A DNA stretch of 64,000 nucleotides, from positions 930,001 to 994,000 of the forward strand of contig NZ_CP117029.1 of the NCBI RefSeq assembly GCF_028551255.1, read 5' to 3'. The DNA comes from Vibrio tubiashii. GTDB taxonomy: Bacteria; Pseudomonadota; Gammaproteobacteria; Enterobacterales; Vibrionaceae. Below are positions 42,014 through 49,581 of this stretch, one piece after another. Under the pieces are notes generated by a model. It saw nothing but the letters and a program-made list of their open reading frames with translations, had not been told where the DNA came from and ran no database searches. How positions within the stretch are numbered: the first letter of the stretch is position 1; every line of letters begins with the position of its first letter. Made by a program: the position numbers and the translations under genes.

Positions 42014-42479
42014 TGTCTTAAGGGATGCCCTCTCGACGTGATTAACTATAACGAGCGGGACTTTTTTTACTTATAAAATTAACGCCAAGATAGCATAAGA
42101 AAAGCGACATTTGATTAAGTTATTGTAAATGAAAGAAAAATTGATTTTTGTCTTTATTTGCTTCGGCAATCAATCTGGCCAAATCGTAAGAGAAAGCTAT
42201 CTTTTGACGTAATTGACGAGTGCGCTTTTAACGTTTTTGCCTGCTGTGAGCCAAGCTAAATGGCTCCTATGAAGGATTAAAGAGTGGCTTATCAGAGGTG
42301 GTGCAGCATGCGGAACCCTCTCTGTAGACACAATAGATAAGTCGTGACCACAAGGTCCCTCTATAACCTCTTAATCGATAAATTGAGTCAGATATTCTCA
42401 ATGCTTCTATCGAAACTTGGAAACATTGATTTCAGGCAAGATCTGCTAAAACAGTTGAAGATAAAATTGTAAGCATAAA
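42014..42479. other. Non-coding stretch between the sRNA and feoA, with RNA-like pairing
   Basis: No protein gene was found. The part next to the sRNA (42014-42080) should hold its promoter and TfoS binding sites; it is AT-rich and has no strong -35. Between 42284 and 42412 several helices can form on the + strand: CTTATC / GATAAG (42288-42293 with 42336-42341), CAGAG / CTCTG inside it, GACC-ACAA-GGTC, and CGATA-ATTGAG / CTCAAT-TATCG. It could be a structured feo leader or another small RNA. Confidence 0.45.
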
Positions 42480-42500
42480 TAACAATCCTTCTCATTATAA
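42480..42500. promoter_or_regulatory. Possible Fur box in front of feoA
   Basis: TAACAATCCTTCTCATTATAA matches the 21-bp Fur consensus at 14 positions. It ends 15 bp before the feoA start, a sensible site for iron repression of feoABC. Confidence 0.5.
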
Positions 42501-42515
42501 ATAACTGGTCTCGCA

Positions 42516-42743
42516 ATGAAACTCTCACAACTACAACAAGGGCAAGTCGCTACCATAACTGGTTTCTCAGAGCTCTCTAATGACGTGCGAAAAAAACTCA
42601 TGGTGATGGGGCTTTTGCCACAAACGCCGGTCACACTGATTCGAAAAGCCCCAATGGGTGACCCGCTACAAGTCGAAGTTCGCGGAGTTTCGCTTGCTGT
42701 CCGCGTCAACATCGCCGATGCAATTACAGTGGAGGCGAACTAA
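42516..42743 (+). CDS. feoA: FeoA, ferrous iron transport accessory protein
   Basis: 75 residues of SH3-like fold: 'KLSQLQQGQVATITGFSE' then 'RKKLMVMGLLPQTPVTLI' and 'GDPLQVEVRGVSLAVR'. It assists FeoB at the inner membrane. The stop codon overlaps the first base of feoB ATG (TAATG), so the genes are co-translated. Confidence 0.97.
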   Translation: MKLSQLQQGQVATITGFSELSNDVRKKLMVMGLLPQTPVTLIRKAPMGDPLQVEVRGVSLAVRVNIADAITVEAN

Positions 42744-45019
42744 TGGAATATAAAATTCTAACGGTTGGTAACCCTAATAGCGGTAAAACCACACTCTTTA
42801 ATGGCTTAACAGGCGCCAAGCAGCAAGTAGGTAACTGGGCAGGGGTCACTGTCGAGAAGAAAACAGGTAAGTACTCTCATTCTAGCGACGACTTTTTGCT
42901 TACCGACCTTCCGGGTATCTATGCTTTAGACAGCGGCAATGATGGCAATAGTATTGATGAATCTATTGCGTCAAGAGCAGTGTTAACCCATCCCGCAGAC
43001 CTAATTATTAATGTTGTCGACGCCACTTGTCTCGAACGCAGCTTATATATGACGTTGCAGTTGCGTGAGCTTGGCCGCCCTATGGTTGTTGTGCTTAACA
43101 AGATGGATGCGCTAAAGCGTGAACGTCAGACCATCGACATTAAAGCGCTTGAAAAAGTGCTAGGTTGTCCAGTGATGGCAATCTCTGCAAATAACAAATC
43201 TCAAGTTCAATCCTTTAAGGACCGCTTACATAAAGCATTGGTACAAGGTGTGGCACTGAATGAAATTCGCCTAGACTATGGGGCGGAATTTGAGCAGGCA
43301 ATTGAAACTATCGCGCCAATTTTCAAATCGCAATCTGAAGTATCGGCGCGAGCATTGGCTATTCGTGCACTTGAAAACGACCTTCTGGTTGTCAACTCTC
43401 TAGCGGAATCTGACCGAGTTATCGTTAAAGCGGAGCAGCAAAAAGTCGAGCTTGATATTGATCTATTGGTCGCTGATGTGAAATACACTTTTCTTCACCA
43501 GCAGTGCCAGAAAGTGCGTCGCAGTGAAGGTAAACTAAGCCACAGCTTTACAGAGAAAGTGGATGCCATCATTCTCAACAAATGGGTCGGTGTGCCTTTC
43601 TTCTTTGTTGTTATGTATCTGATGTTTATGTTCTCTATCAATATCGGTAGCGCCTTTATCGACTTCTTCGATATTGGTGTCGGCGCTTTGCTGGTTGATG
43701 GTGGACATTACCTACTTGATGACCATCTGCCAGTTTGGCTAGTGACCTTACTGGCTGACGGTGTTGGCGGCGGTATCCAAACCGTGGCAACCTTCATTCC
43801 TGTGATTGCTTGTCTGTATCTCTTCCTCGCGGTATTGGAAAGCTCTGGCTACATGTCGCGCGCGGCATTTGTGCTCGATAAAGTAATGCAGAAAATTGGT
43901 CTTCCGGGTAAAGCCTTTGTTCCATTAGTTCTAGGCTTTGGTTGTAACGTACCATCGATTATGGCGACACGTACGCTCGATCAAGAGCGTGAAAGAAAGC
44001 TTGCTGCCTCTATGGCGCCATTTATGTCATGTGGTGCGCGACTTCCTGTTTATGCGCTATTTGCCGCGGCCTTCTTCCCACAAAGCGGTCAGAACATTGT
44101 TTTTGCACTGTATCTATTAGGTATTGTTGCTGCGGTATTTACTGGCTTAGTGCTTAAGAAGACATTGTACCCAGGCTCAAGTGATAGCCTAGTGATGGAG
44201 ATGCCGGACTATGAACTGCCGACGATGCGCAATGTGGTGATCAAAACATGGCAAAAGCTAAAGCGTTTTGTATTGGGTGCGGGTAAAACCATCGTTATGG
44301 TTGTGACGATTCTGAGCTTCCTAAACTCGGTTGGTACAGATGGTTCATTTGGTAACCAAGATAGCGAAAACTCAGTGCTGTCAAAAGCATCGCAAATTGT
44401 TACGCCTGTGTTTGCCCCAATTGGTATTCAAGAGGATAACTGGCCTGCAACGGTAGGTATCATCACGGGTATCTTTGCCAAAGAAGCGGTAGTCGGTACT
44501 CTGAATAGCCTCTATGCGCCAAGCGAAGAGGAAGGTGGTGAATACGACCTAATGGCGAGCTTAGAAGAAGCCGTAATGTCTATTCCAGATAATCTAGCAG
44601 GGCTAAGCTACTCAGATCCACTAGGTATCGAAGTGGGCGACTTGACTGACAGCCAAGCGGTTGCAGAAGAGCAAGAAGTAGACGCGTCTATCTTCGGTAA
44701 CTTGAAAGGCTACTTTGCTTCAAGCAATGCGGCATTTGCTTATCTGATCTTTATTTTGCTTTACACGCCATGTGTTGCAGCGATGGGTGCCTACGTACGT
44801 GAGTTTGGTCAGAAATATGCGCGTTTTATTGCGGTATGGACGATGGGCTTAGCTTACGGAAGTGCAGCGCTTTATTACCAAGTTACTCACTTTGCTGATC
44901 ACCCTGCTACAAGTTCAGCGTGGATAGCAGGTATCTTGTTAGTGAGTTTTGCGACTTACCGAATTCTTAAGTCCGTGGGTAGCAAACAGAGCCAAGTTTT
45001 AGAGGTACAAACCGCATGA
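42743..45019 (+). CDS. feoB: FeoB, ferrous iron transporter
   Basis: 758 residues. The N-terminal G-protein domain has G1 'GNPNSGKTTLFN', G3 'DLPG' and G4 'NKMD'. The membrane domain has the paired Gate motifs (the Cys-containing 'LVLGFGCNVPSIMATRTLD' is clear) and about eight to ten helices. It imports Fe2+ into the cytoplasm. An SD GGAGG lies at 42731-42735. feoC follows with a 4-bp overlap (ATGA). Confidence 0.97.
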   Translation: MEYKILTVGNPNSGKTTLFNGLTGAKQQVGNWAGVTVEKKTGKYSHSSDDFLLTDLPGIYALDSGNDGNSIDESIASRAVLTHPADLIINVVDATCLERSLYMTLQLRELGRPMVVVLNKMDALKRERQTIDIKALEKVLGCPVMAISANNKSQVQSFKDRLHKALVQGVALNEIRLDYGAEFEQAIETIAPIFKSQSEVSARALAIRALENDLLVVNSLAESDRVIVKAEQQKVELDIDLLVADVKYTFLHQQCQKVRRSEGKLSHSFTEKVDAIILNKWVGVPFFFVVMYLMFMFSINIGSAFIDFFDIGVGALLVDGGHYLLDDHLPVWLVTLLADGVGGGIQTVATFIPVIACLYLFLAVLESSGYMSRAAFVLDKVMQKIGLPGKAFVPLVLGFGCNVPSIMATRTLDQERERKLAASMAPFMSCGARLPVYALFAAAFFPQSGQNIVFALYLLGIVAAVFTGLVLKKTLYPGSSDSLVMEMPDYELPTMRNVVIKTWQKLKRFVLGAGKTIVMVVTILSFLNSVGTDGSFGNQDSENSVLSKASQIVTPVFAPIGIQEDNWPATVGIITGIFAKEAVVGTLNSLYAPSEEEGGEYDLMASLEEAVMSIPDNLAGLSYSDPLGIEVGDLTDSQAVAEEQEVDASIFGNLKGYFASSNAAFAYLIFILLYTPCVAAMGAYVREFGQKYARFIAVWTMGLAYGSAALYYQVTHFADHPATSSAWIAGILLVSFATYRILKSVGSKQSQVLEVQTA

Positions 45020-45246
45020 TTCTTGCTGAGCTAAAGCAGTGTATTGAGCAGAATGGAAGCATTTCTCGTCGTGAACTAGCGAAGAAATTTGCGATGAGTG
45101 AAGATGGTGTTGATGCGATGCTCTCAGTGTGGATTAAGAAGGGAAAGATCTCGCGATTTATCGATACCAATGCATCACACAATGTCACTCGTATCAGATA
45201 CGCGAAAGTGAAAGCCGATGCCTTAGCTCTGAATGTCACCATGTAG
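45016..45246 (+). CDS. feoC: FeoC, small winged-helix Feo partner
   Basis: 76 residues, 'MILAELKQCIEQNGSISRRE' then 'LAKKFAMSEDGVDAMLSVWI': a winged-helix protein. Unlike E. coli FeoC it has no CxxC cluster (a single Cys at residue 9), so it cannot bind the Fe-S cluster proposed there. In V. cholerae FeoC binds the FeoB cytoplasmic domain. It ends the operon. Confidence 0.93.
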   Translation: MILAELKQCIEQNGSISRRELAKKFAMSEDGVDAMLSVWIKKGKISRFIDTNASHNVTRIRYAKVKADALALNVTM

Positions 45247-45261
45247 GTGGTCTGTGATAGC

Positions 45262-45292
45262 AAAAGCCGTTCTAGATAGAACGGCTTTTTAA
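45262..45292. terminator. Bidirectional terminator after feoC
   Basis: Stem AAAAGCCGTT / AACGGCTTTT with T-runs on both strands, between convergent genes. Confidence 0.9.
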
Positions 45293-45313
45293 TAGGCTTT
45301 TGGAAACAAGCAG

Positions 45314-45742
45314 TTACGCTGGAGAGAAAATCGAGCTCAACGAAAGAACATTTTTAATTCGGCCCAAGAGCTGCGCTTGCTCCTCATCACTGCGAAATTG
45401 TCCGTCCGTATTACCCCAAACAGGACCAGGCCATGCGATGTCATCTTTAAAGCGAGCGATATGGTGAATGTGCAGCTGAGGAACCATATTGCCAAGCGCG
45501 CCAAGATTGAGCTTGTCAGGTTGGAATGTGGCTTCTAACGCTTGGCTTACCGCTTGTGACTCTAACAAGAACTGTTGCTGCTCTTTCATTGGTAAGTGAT
45601 GTAACTCTTTTAAGTTGCTTCGCTTAGGTACAAGGATAACCCAAGGTACAGCCTTGTCTTTATGCAGTAGAGCAAGGCATAAAGGGAATTGACCAATCAC
45701 AGTGGTATCTTTAGCGAGTTGAGGATGCAGTTCAAAACTCAT
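45314..45742 (-). CDS. HIT family protein
   Basis: 142 residues from the ATG at 45742 (MSFELHPQLAKDTTVIGQFP); a longer frame to 45811 is not needed. The histidine-triad region reads 'NMVPQLHIHHIARF' and is followed by 'AWPGPVWG'. The third His of the classical HxHxHxx triad is replaced, as in this subgroup of proteobacterial HIT proteins. The likely activity is nucleotide hydrolase or transferase; the substrate is unknown. Confidence 0.85.
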   Translation of the reverse strand: MSFELHPQLAKDTTVIGQFPLCLALLHKDKAVPWVILVPKRSNLKELHHLPMKEQQQFLLESQAVSQALEATFQPDKLNLGALGNMVPQLHIHHIARFKDDIAWPGPVWGNTDGQFRSDEEQAQLLGRIKNVLSLSSIFSPA

Positions 45743-45832
45743 AGTCAGTATCCGTTTGTCTCTATTTTCGATTAGTATACGCCAAATAAAACAAAAGGTT
45801 GACGCTCTCACGCCAACCTTCCAATTTCTCTC

Positions 45833-45902
45833 GATTCTCGATTCTCGATTCTCGATTCTCGATTCTCGATTCTCGATTCTCGATTCTCGATTCTCGATTC
45901 TC
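45833..45902. repeat. Tandem heptamer GATTCTC x10 at the 3' end of argS
   Basis: Ten exact 7-bp units run right up to the argS stop codon (45903). A unit of seven is not a multiple of three, so this is not coding. Confidence 0.95.
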
Positions 45903-47636
45903 TTACATACGCTCTAGCGTATCGATACCTAGTAGAGATAGACCTTGCTTGATAGTTTTCGCAGTTAAAGCAGCTAGCTTCAAGCGGCTTTGCTTCACAG
46001 ACTCATCTTCGCTGCTTAGGATCGGGCATGCCTCGTAGAAGCTAGAGAATTGACCCGCTAGCTCGAATAGGTAGCTACACATGATGTGTGGTTGGCCTTC
46101 ACGAGCAACAGATTGAACTGCCTCTTCGAATTGAAGAAGTTTAGCAATCAGCGCTTTCTCTTTCTCTTCTGTTACTTTGATCTCGCCAGATAGCTCATCC
46201 ATAGAGATACCTGCTTTAGCGAAGATAGAAGAAACACGAGTAAAGGCGTATTGCATGTACGGTGCGGTGTTACCTTCGAACGCAAGCATGTTGTCCCAGT
46301 CAAACACGTAGTCAGTAGTACGGTGCTTAGATAGGTCAGCATATTTAACCGCAGCCATAGCGACTGTTTTCGCGATGTTTGCTTTCTCTTCAGAGTCTAG
46401 GTCAGAGTTCTTCGATTCGATCAGCTTGATTGCGCGCTCTTCTGCTTCATCAAGAAGATCAGCAAGACGAACTGTACCACCTGCACGAGTCTTAAATGGA
46501 CGACCATCTTTGCCTAGCATCATACCGAAAGCGTGGTGCTCTAAAGATACTTCTTCTGGCACATAACCCGCTTTACGAACAATAGTCCAAGCTTGCATTA
46601 GGTGTTGGTGCTGACGAGAGTCAATAAAGTAAAGTACGCGATCTGCGCCTAGTGTTTCGTATCGGTACTTAGCACAAGCGATATCAGTGGTGGTGTATAG
46701 GAAACCGCCATCACGCTTCTGGATGATAACACCCATCGCTTCGCCGTCTTTGTTTTTGTATTCATCTAGGAACACTACTTGAGCGCCGTCATCTTCTTGC
46801 GCTAGACCTTGCTCTTTAAGGTCAGCAACGATGCCAGGTAGCATGTCGTTGTACATGCTTTCGCCCATTACGTCATCGCGAGTTAGAGAGACGTTTAGAC
46901 GGTCGTAGTTACGTTGGTTTTGAACCATAGTAACGTCAACAAGCTTTTTCCACATTTCAGCGCAGTATTCATCACCGCTCTGAAGTTTTACAACGTAGTT
47001 ACGTGCTCTTACTGCGAACTCTTCGTCTTCGTCGTATAGCTTCTTAGACTCACGGTAGAAGGCTTCAAGGTCTGAAAGCTCCATTGAAACTTCACCAGAC
47101 TCTTTTTGTACGCGCTCTAGGTTTGCGATAAGCATACCGAACTGAGTACCCCAGTCACCGATGTGGTTAGCACGAACAACTTTGTGGCCAAGGAATTCTA
47201 GTGTACGAACAACAGCATCACCGATGATAGTTGAACGTAGGTGACCTACGTGCATCTCTTTAGCAACGTTTGGTGCAGAGTAGTCAGCAACAATCGTTTT
47301 CTGCTCTTCTGCTGCAACGCCTAAACGAGCGTCTGCAAGGGCTACATCAGCTTGTTTCGCTAGGAACTCTTCGCTTAGGAAAATGTTGATAAAACCAGGG
47401 CCTGCGATTTCTGTTTTGCTCGCGATACCTTCTAGGTCTAGAACATCCAATACTTTTTGCGCGAATTCGCGTGGGTTAGTCCCTAGTTTTTTTGCAACGC
47501 CCATCACACCATTTGCTTGGTAGTCACCAAACTGAGGTTTTGCAGATTGGCGAACGGCTGCAGGGCTGCCTGCAGGTGCGCCAGCGGCTTCTAAAGCCTG
47601 AGAAACTTTGTCATTAATAAGTGCTTGGATATTCAC
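45903..47636 (-). CDS. argS: ArgS, arginyl-tRNA synthetase
   Basis: 577 residues from the GTG at 47636, giving [19 protein letters not shown], exactly the E. coli length, with an AAGGA Shine-Dalgarno at good spacing. A TTG five codons upstream is not preferred. Class I motif '[20 protein letters not shown]' (HIGH-like) is present; the KMSKS equivalent is degenerate, as usual in ArgRS ('[14 protein letters not shown]'). The stop codon is directly next to the heptamer array. Confidence 0.98.
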   Translation of the reverse strand: MNIQALINDKVSQALEAAGAPAGSPAAVRQSAKPQFGDYQANGVMGVAKKLGTNPREFAQKVLDVLDLEGIASKTEIAGPGFINIFLSEEFLAKQADVALADARLGVAAEEQKTIVADYSAPNVAKEMHVGHLRSTIIGDAVVRTLEFLGHKVVRANHIGDWGTQFGMLIANLERVQKESGEVSMELSDLEAFYRESKKLYDEDEEFAVRARNYVVKLQSGDEYCAEMWKKLVDVTMVQNQRNYDRLNVSLTRDDVMGESMYNDMLPGIVADLKEQGLAQEDDGAQVVFLDEYKNKDGEAMGVIIQKRDGGFLYTTTDIACAKYRYETLGADRVLYFIDSRQHQHLMQAWTIVRKAGYVPEEVSLEHHAFGMMLGKDGRPFKTRAGGTVRLADLLDEAEERAIKLIESKNSDLDSEEKANIAKTVAMAAVKYADLSKHRTTDYVFDWDNMLAFEGNTAPYMQYAFTRVSSIFAKAGISMDELSGEIKVTEEKEKALIAKLLQFEEAVQSVAREGQPHIMCSYLFELAGQFSSFYEACPILSSEDESVKQSRLKLAALTAKTIKQGLSLLGIDTLERM

Positions 47637-48026
47637 ACGCGCTTCCTTCAATTCTTGGGAATTGGTTAGCTATGCATTCGTTACTATTCGGGTGATTCTT
47701 CGAGTGGAACCATGAATAATATCCACCAAGTGGAGTGAATGCATATCTCGATCTAGTTCATAAATTTGGCGCACATAATAGCAACTTTATTGCTTCTCTT
47801 ATAGGGAGTGAACTGGGAAATTTACTACTTTTCCTGATGATCTTGTTACTATTAGGAAAAAAATAACGTTTTGACTAAAACATTCAAGACGAATGGCTGT
47901 TGAAAGCATAAAGAACTGGGTTACGAGTCAAACGTGAATGGTTTGATTTTATGCATAAAATTCATGGTTTAAGCGAGTTTCTGCATATTAATTGCCCAGG
48001 TTTTAACACCTTGGAACACATGAACG
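47637..48026. other. Gap between argS and the barrel protein gene
   Basis: About 390 bp, AT-rich, holding the argS promoter on the minus strand. Half-site-like sequences such as TATGCATAAAATTCATGG were noticed but not convincing. No gene or repeat was found. Confidence 0.5.
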
Positions 48027-48053
48027 AAAAAGACGGCTACAAAGGAGCCGTCT
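48027..48053 (-). terminator. Terminator of the outer-membrane barrel gene
   Basis: On the minus strand GACGGCT...AGCCGTC is followed by TTTTT. Confidence 0.88.
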
Positions 48054-48081
48054 TGAGATTGTTTTAAGCTGAGCTAAGCGA

Positions 48082-48720
48082 TTAGAACTTGAGCTCTGCA
48101 CCCATGAAGTAACCATCCATACGGATGTTGGTTTCCTTAGTTGCCTTATGCTTAAACTCGTTATCCATAACGCGGTAACCCGCTTTTAAGCCAAGATCAA
48201 GTGGACCCATTTCGATGGTCCATTTTGCGCCAGCTTCACCATCAAAAGTTTTGGTTCCGTCAAAACGACCCGCAGAAACTGTTGAGTACAAGGTAACGGG
48301 TGTCGCCGGGATAGTAAATTCTACATCACCGTACGCAGCTGGTTGCCAATCATGGTCTTTTACGCCAGAGAAGTGCTGCATGTTTAGACCGAAGTCAACA
48401 CCTAGCATATTGGTATCGATCAAACGGTAGTAAGCAATGTAGTCAACTTGACGATACGACATATTAAACTTGTCAGATTTTACGTTTGTTGAACGGATTT
48501 TCGCGTTAGGGATTAGCGGTACAAAGTGTTCAAAACCGACGTAGTATGAATACTGCGACTGGCGTTCACCCGCTTTAGTGTCATCTACTTTTGCTTCCGC
48601 TGACCAATAATCGAAGCCACCTTTAATTTCAAAGGTATCCCCAGGTGCTGATAGGGCCGCAAATGGAGTAAGAGCAGAAAGGGTAAGGCCAGCGCCCAAA
48701 AGAGTTTTCTTAAAAGACAT
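48082..48720 (-). CDS. TIGR04219-type outer membrane beta-barrel protein
   Basis: 212 residues from the ATG at 48720 (MSFKKTLLGAGLTLSALTPF, signal peptide ending near ALSA). The mature part shows alternating strands and ends in Phe (MGAELKF), the outer-membrane insertion signature. The pattern 'IKGGFDYWSAEAKVDD' and 'MLGVDFGLNMQHFSG' fits the TIGR04219 family of small barrels. The role is unknown. Confidence 0.82.
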   Translation of the reverse strand: MSFKKTLLGAGLTLSALTPFAALSAPGDTFEIKGGFDYWSAEAKVDDTKAGERQSQYSYYVGFEHFVPLIPNAKIRSTNVKSDKFNMSYRQVDYIAYYRLIDTNMLGVDFGLNMQHFSGVKDHDWQPAAYGDVEFTIPATPVTLYSTVSAGRFDGTKTFDGEAGAKWTIEMGPLDLGLKAGYRVMDNEFKHKATKETNIRMDGYFMGAELKF

Positions 48721-48960
48721 GATTGCAATCTCGTAGCAAAAGTTGATGAATAAAAACGGCCCGCAATATAGCAGCATTAGAGATTGGTAAAGTCCGGATA
48801 ATGTCATTGTTTTACATTAAACTATATAGTTCAGCTATTAACCATTATCTTCGAAATATGAGTGGCTTAGCGGTGACAAACTTTTATGGTTGCTGTCACT
48901 GCTGGTACTGCGCATCATTGATCGGTAACATTCACGCGTTAGCACTGAAAGGAAAGTTCG

Positions 48961-49560
48961 ATGACCAGTCAATTACAGCAAGCTGCGCTTTTGCCATCGC
49001 AAATGCAGCAAGACCTGCCTGAGTTCATTTCTCAAATCATGACGCTTGCTGGCAAGCTTGGATTAGAGTTATCTCATTACCAAGCCGATCATATTGCCAT
49101 GCGCATTAACGAGCCAGATTTGGCTAAGCAAGCGCATCATGAGTGGCAAGCATATGGTCAAGTTATCTCACAAGCACAAATTAATGGTCGACCAATTGTT
49201 GTCATCGCGTTTGATACGCCGCTTGTAAGTCACGGTTGGAGTTTTGAGTGTTTGGAGCTGCCTTATCCAGCACAAGGGAAGATCTACCCAAAACAGGGTT
49301 GGGAACACGTTGAGTTTGTTGTGCCTTCAACGGCGCAAACCGCAGAGGATTACCTAGCCGATCTAAAACAACAATTCCCTGATTTTGCGACTCAGTGGAA
49401 AAGGCTGTCAGTACTTGGCATCAAAACCAAGCTATCAAGTCCTAAAGGGGAAGGTGAGCGTTTGAACAACCCGACGGTGGCATTCAAATGGCAAGGGGTG
49501 TGCATTAAACTCCACCCCCATTCATTGAAAAAGATTGTTGAGTCTGAGCAGGCTGTTTAA
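48961..49560 (+). CDS. yecM: YecM family protein (VOC-like fold)
   Basis: 199 residues with 'LSHYQADHIAMRINEPDLA', 'HGWSFECLELPYP' and 'QGWEHVEFVVP', conserved positions of YecM, which shares the VOC metalloenzyme fold. In E. coli yecM is also next to argS. No activity is established. It is convergent with the M16 peptidase gene with only 21 bp between. Confidence 0.88.
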   Translation: MTSQLQQAALLPSQMQQDLPEFISQIMTLAGKLGLELSHYQADHIAMRINEPDLAKQAHHEWQAYGQVISQAQINGRPIVVIAFDTPLVSHGWSFECLELPYPAQGKIYPKQGWEHVEFVVPSTAQTAEDYLADLKQQFPDFATQWKRLSVLGIKTKLSSPKGEGERLNNPTVAFKWQGVCIKLHPHSLKKIVESEQAV

Positions 49561-49581
49561 GCCTGCAAAATCACATAGTGA

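Noticed and set aside
41772..42041. Frame coding (Glu-Leu-Arg)n and the opposing Ile-His-Ala frame
   Set aside because: Read-through of the GCGTGAATT array; no ribosome binding site and it runs over the sRNA terminator.
42284..42412. Cyclic-di-GMP or other known riboswitch before feoA
   Set aside because: The conserved core sequences of the classes I know are absent.
47940..47970. ArgR-like palindrome upstream of argS
   Set aside because: TATGCATAAAATTCATGG has too many mismatches in the outer positions and is 300 bp away from the start.
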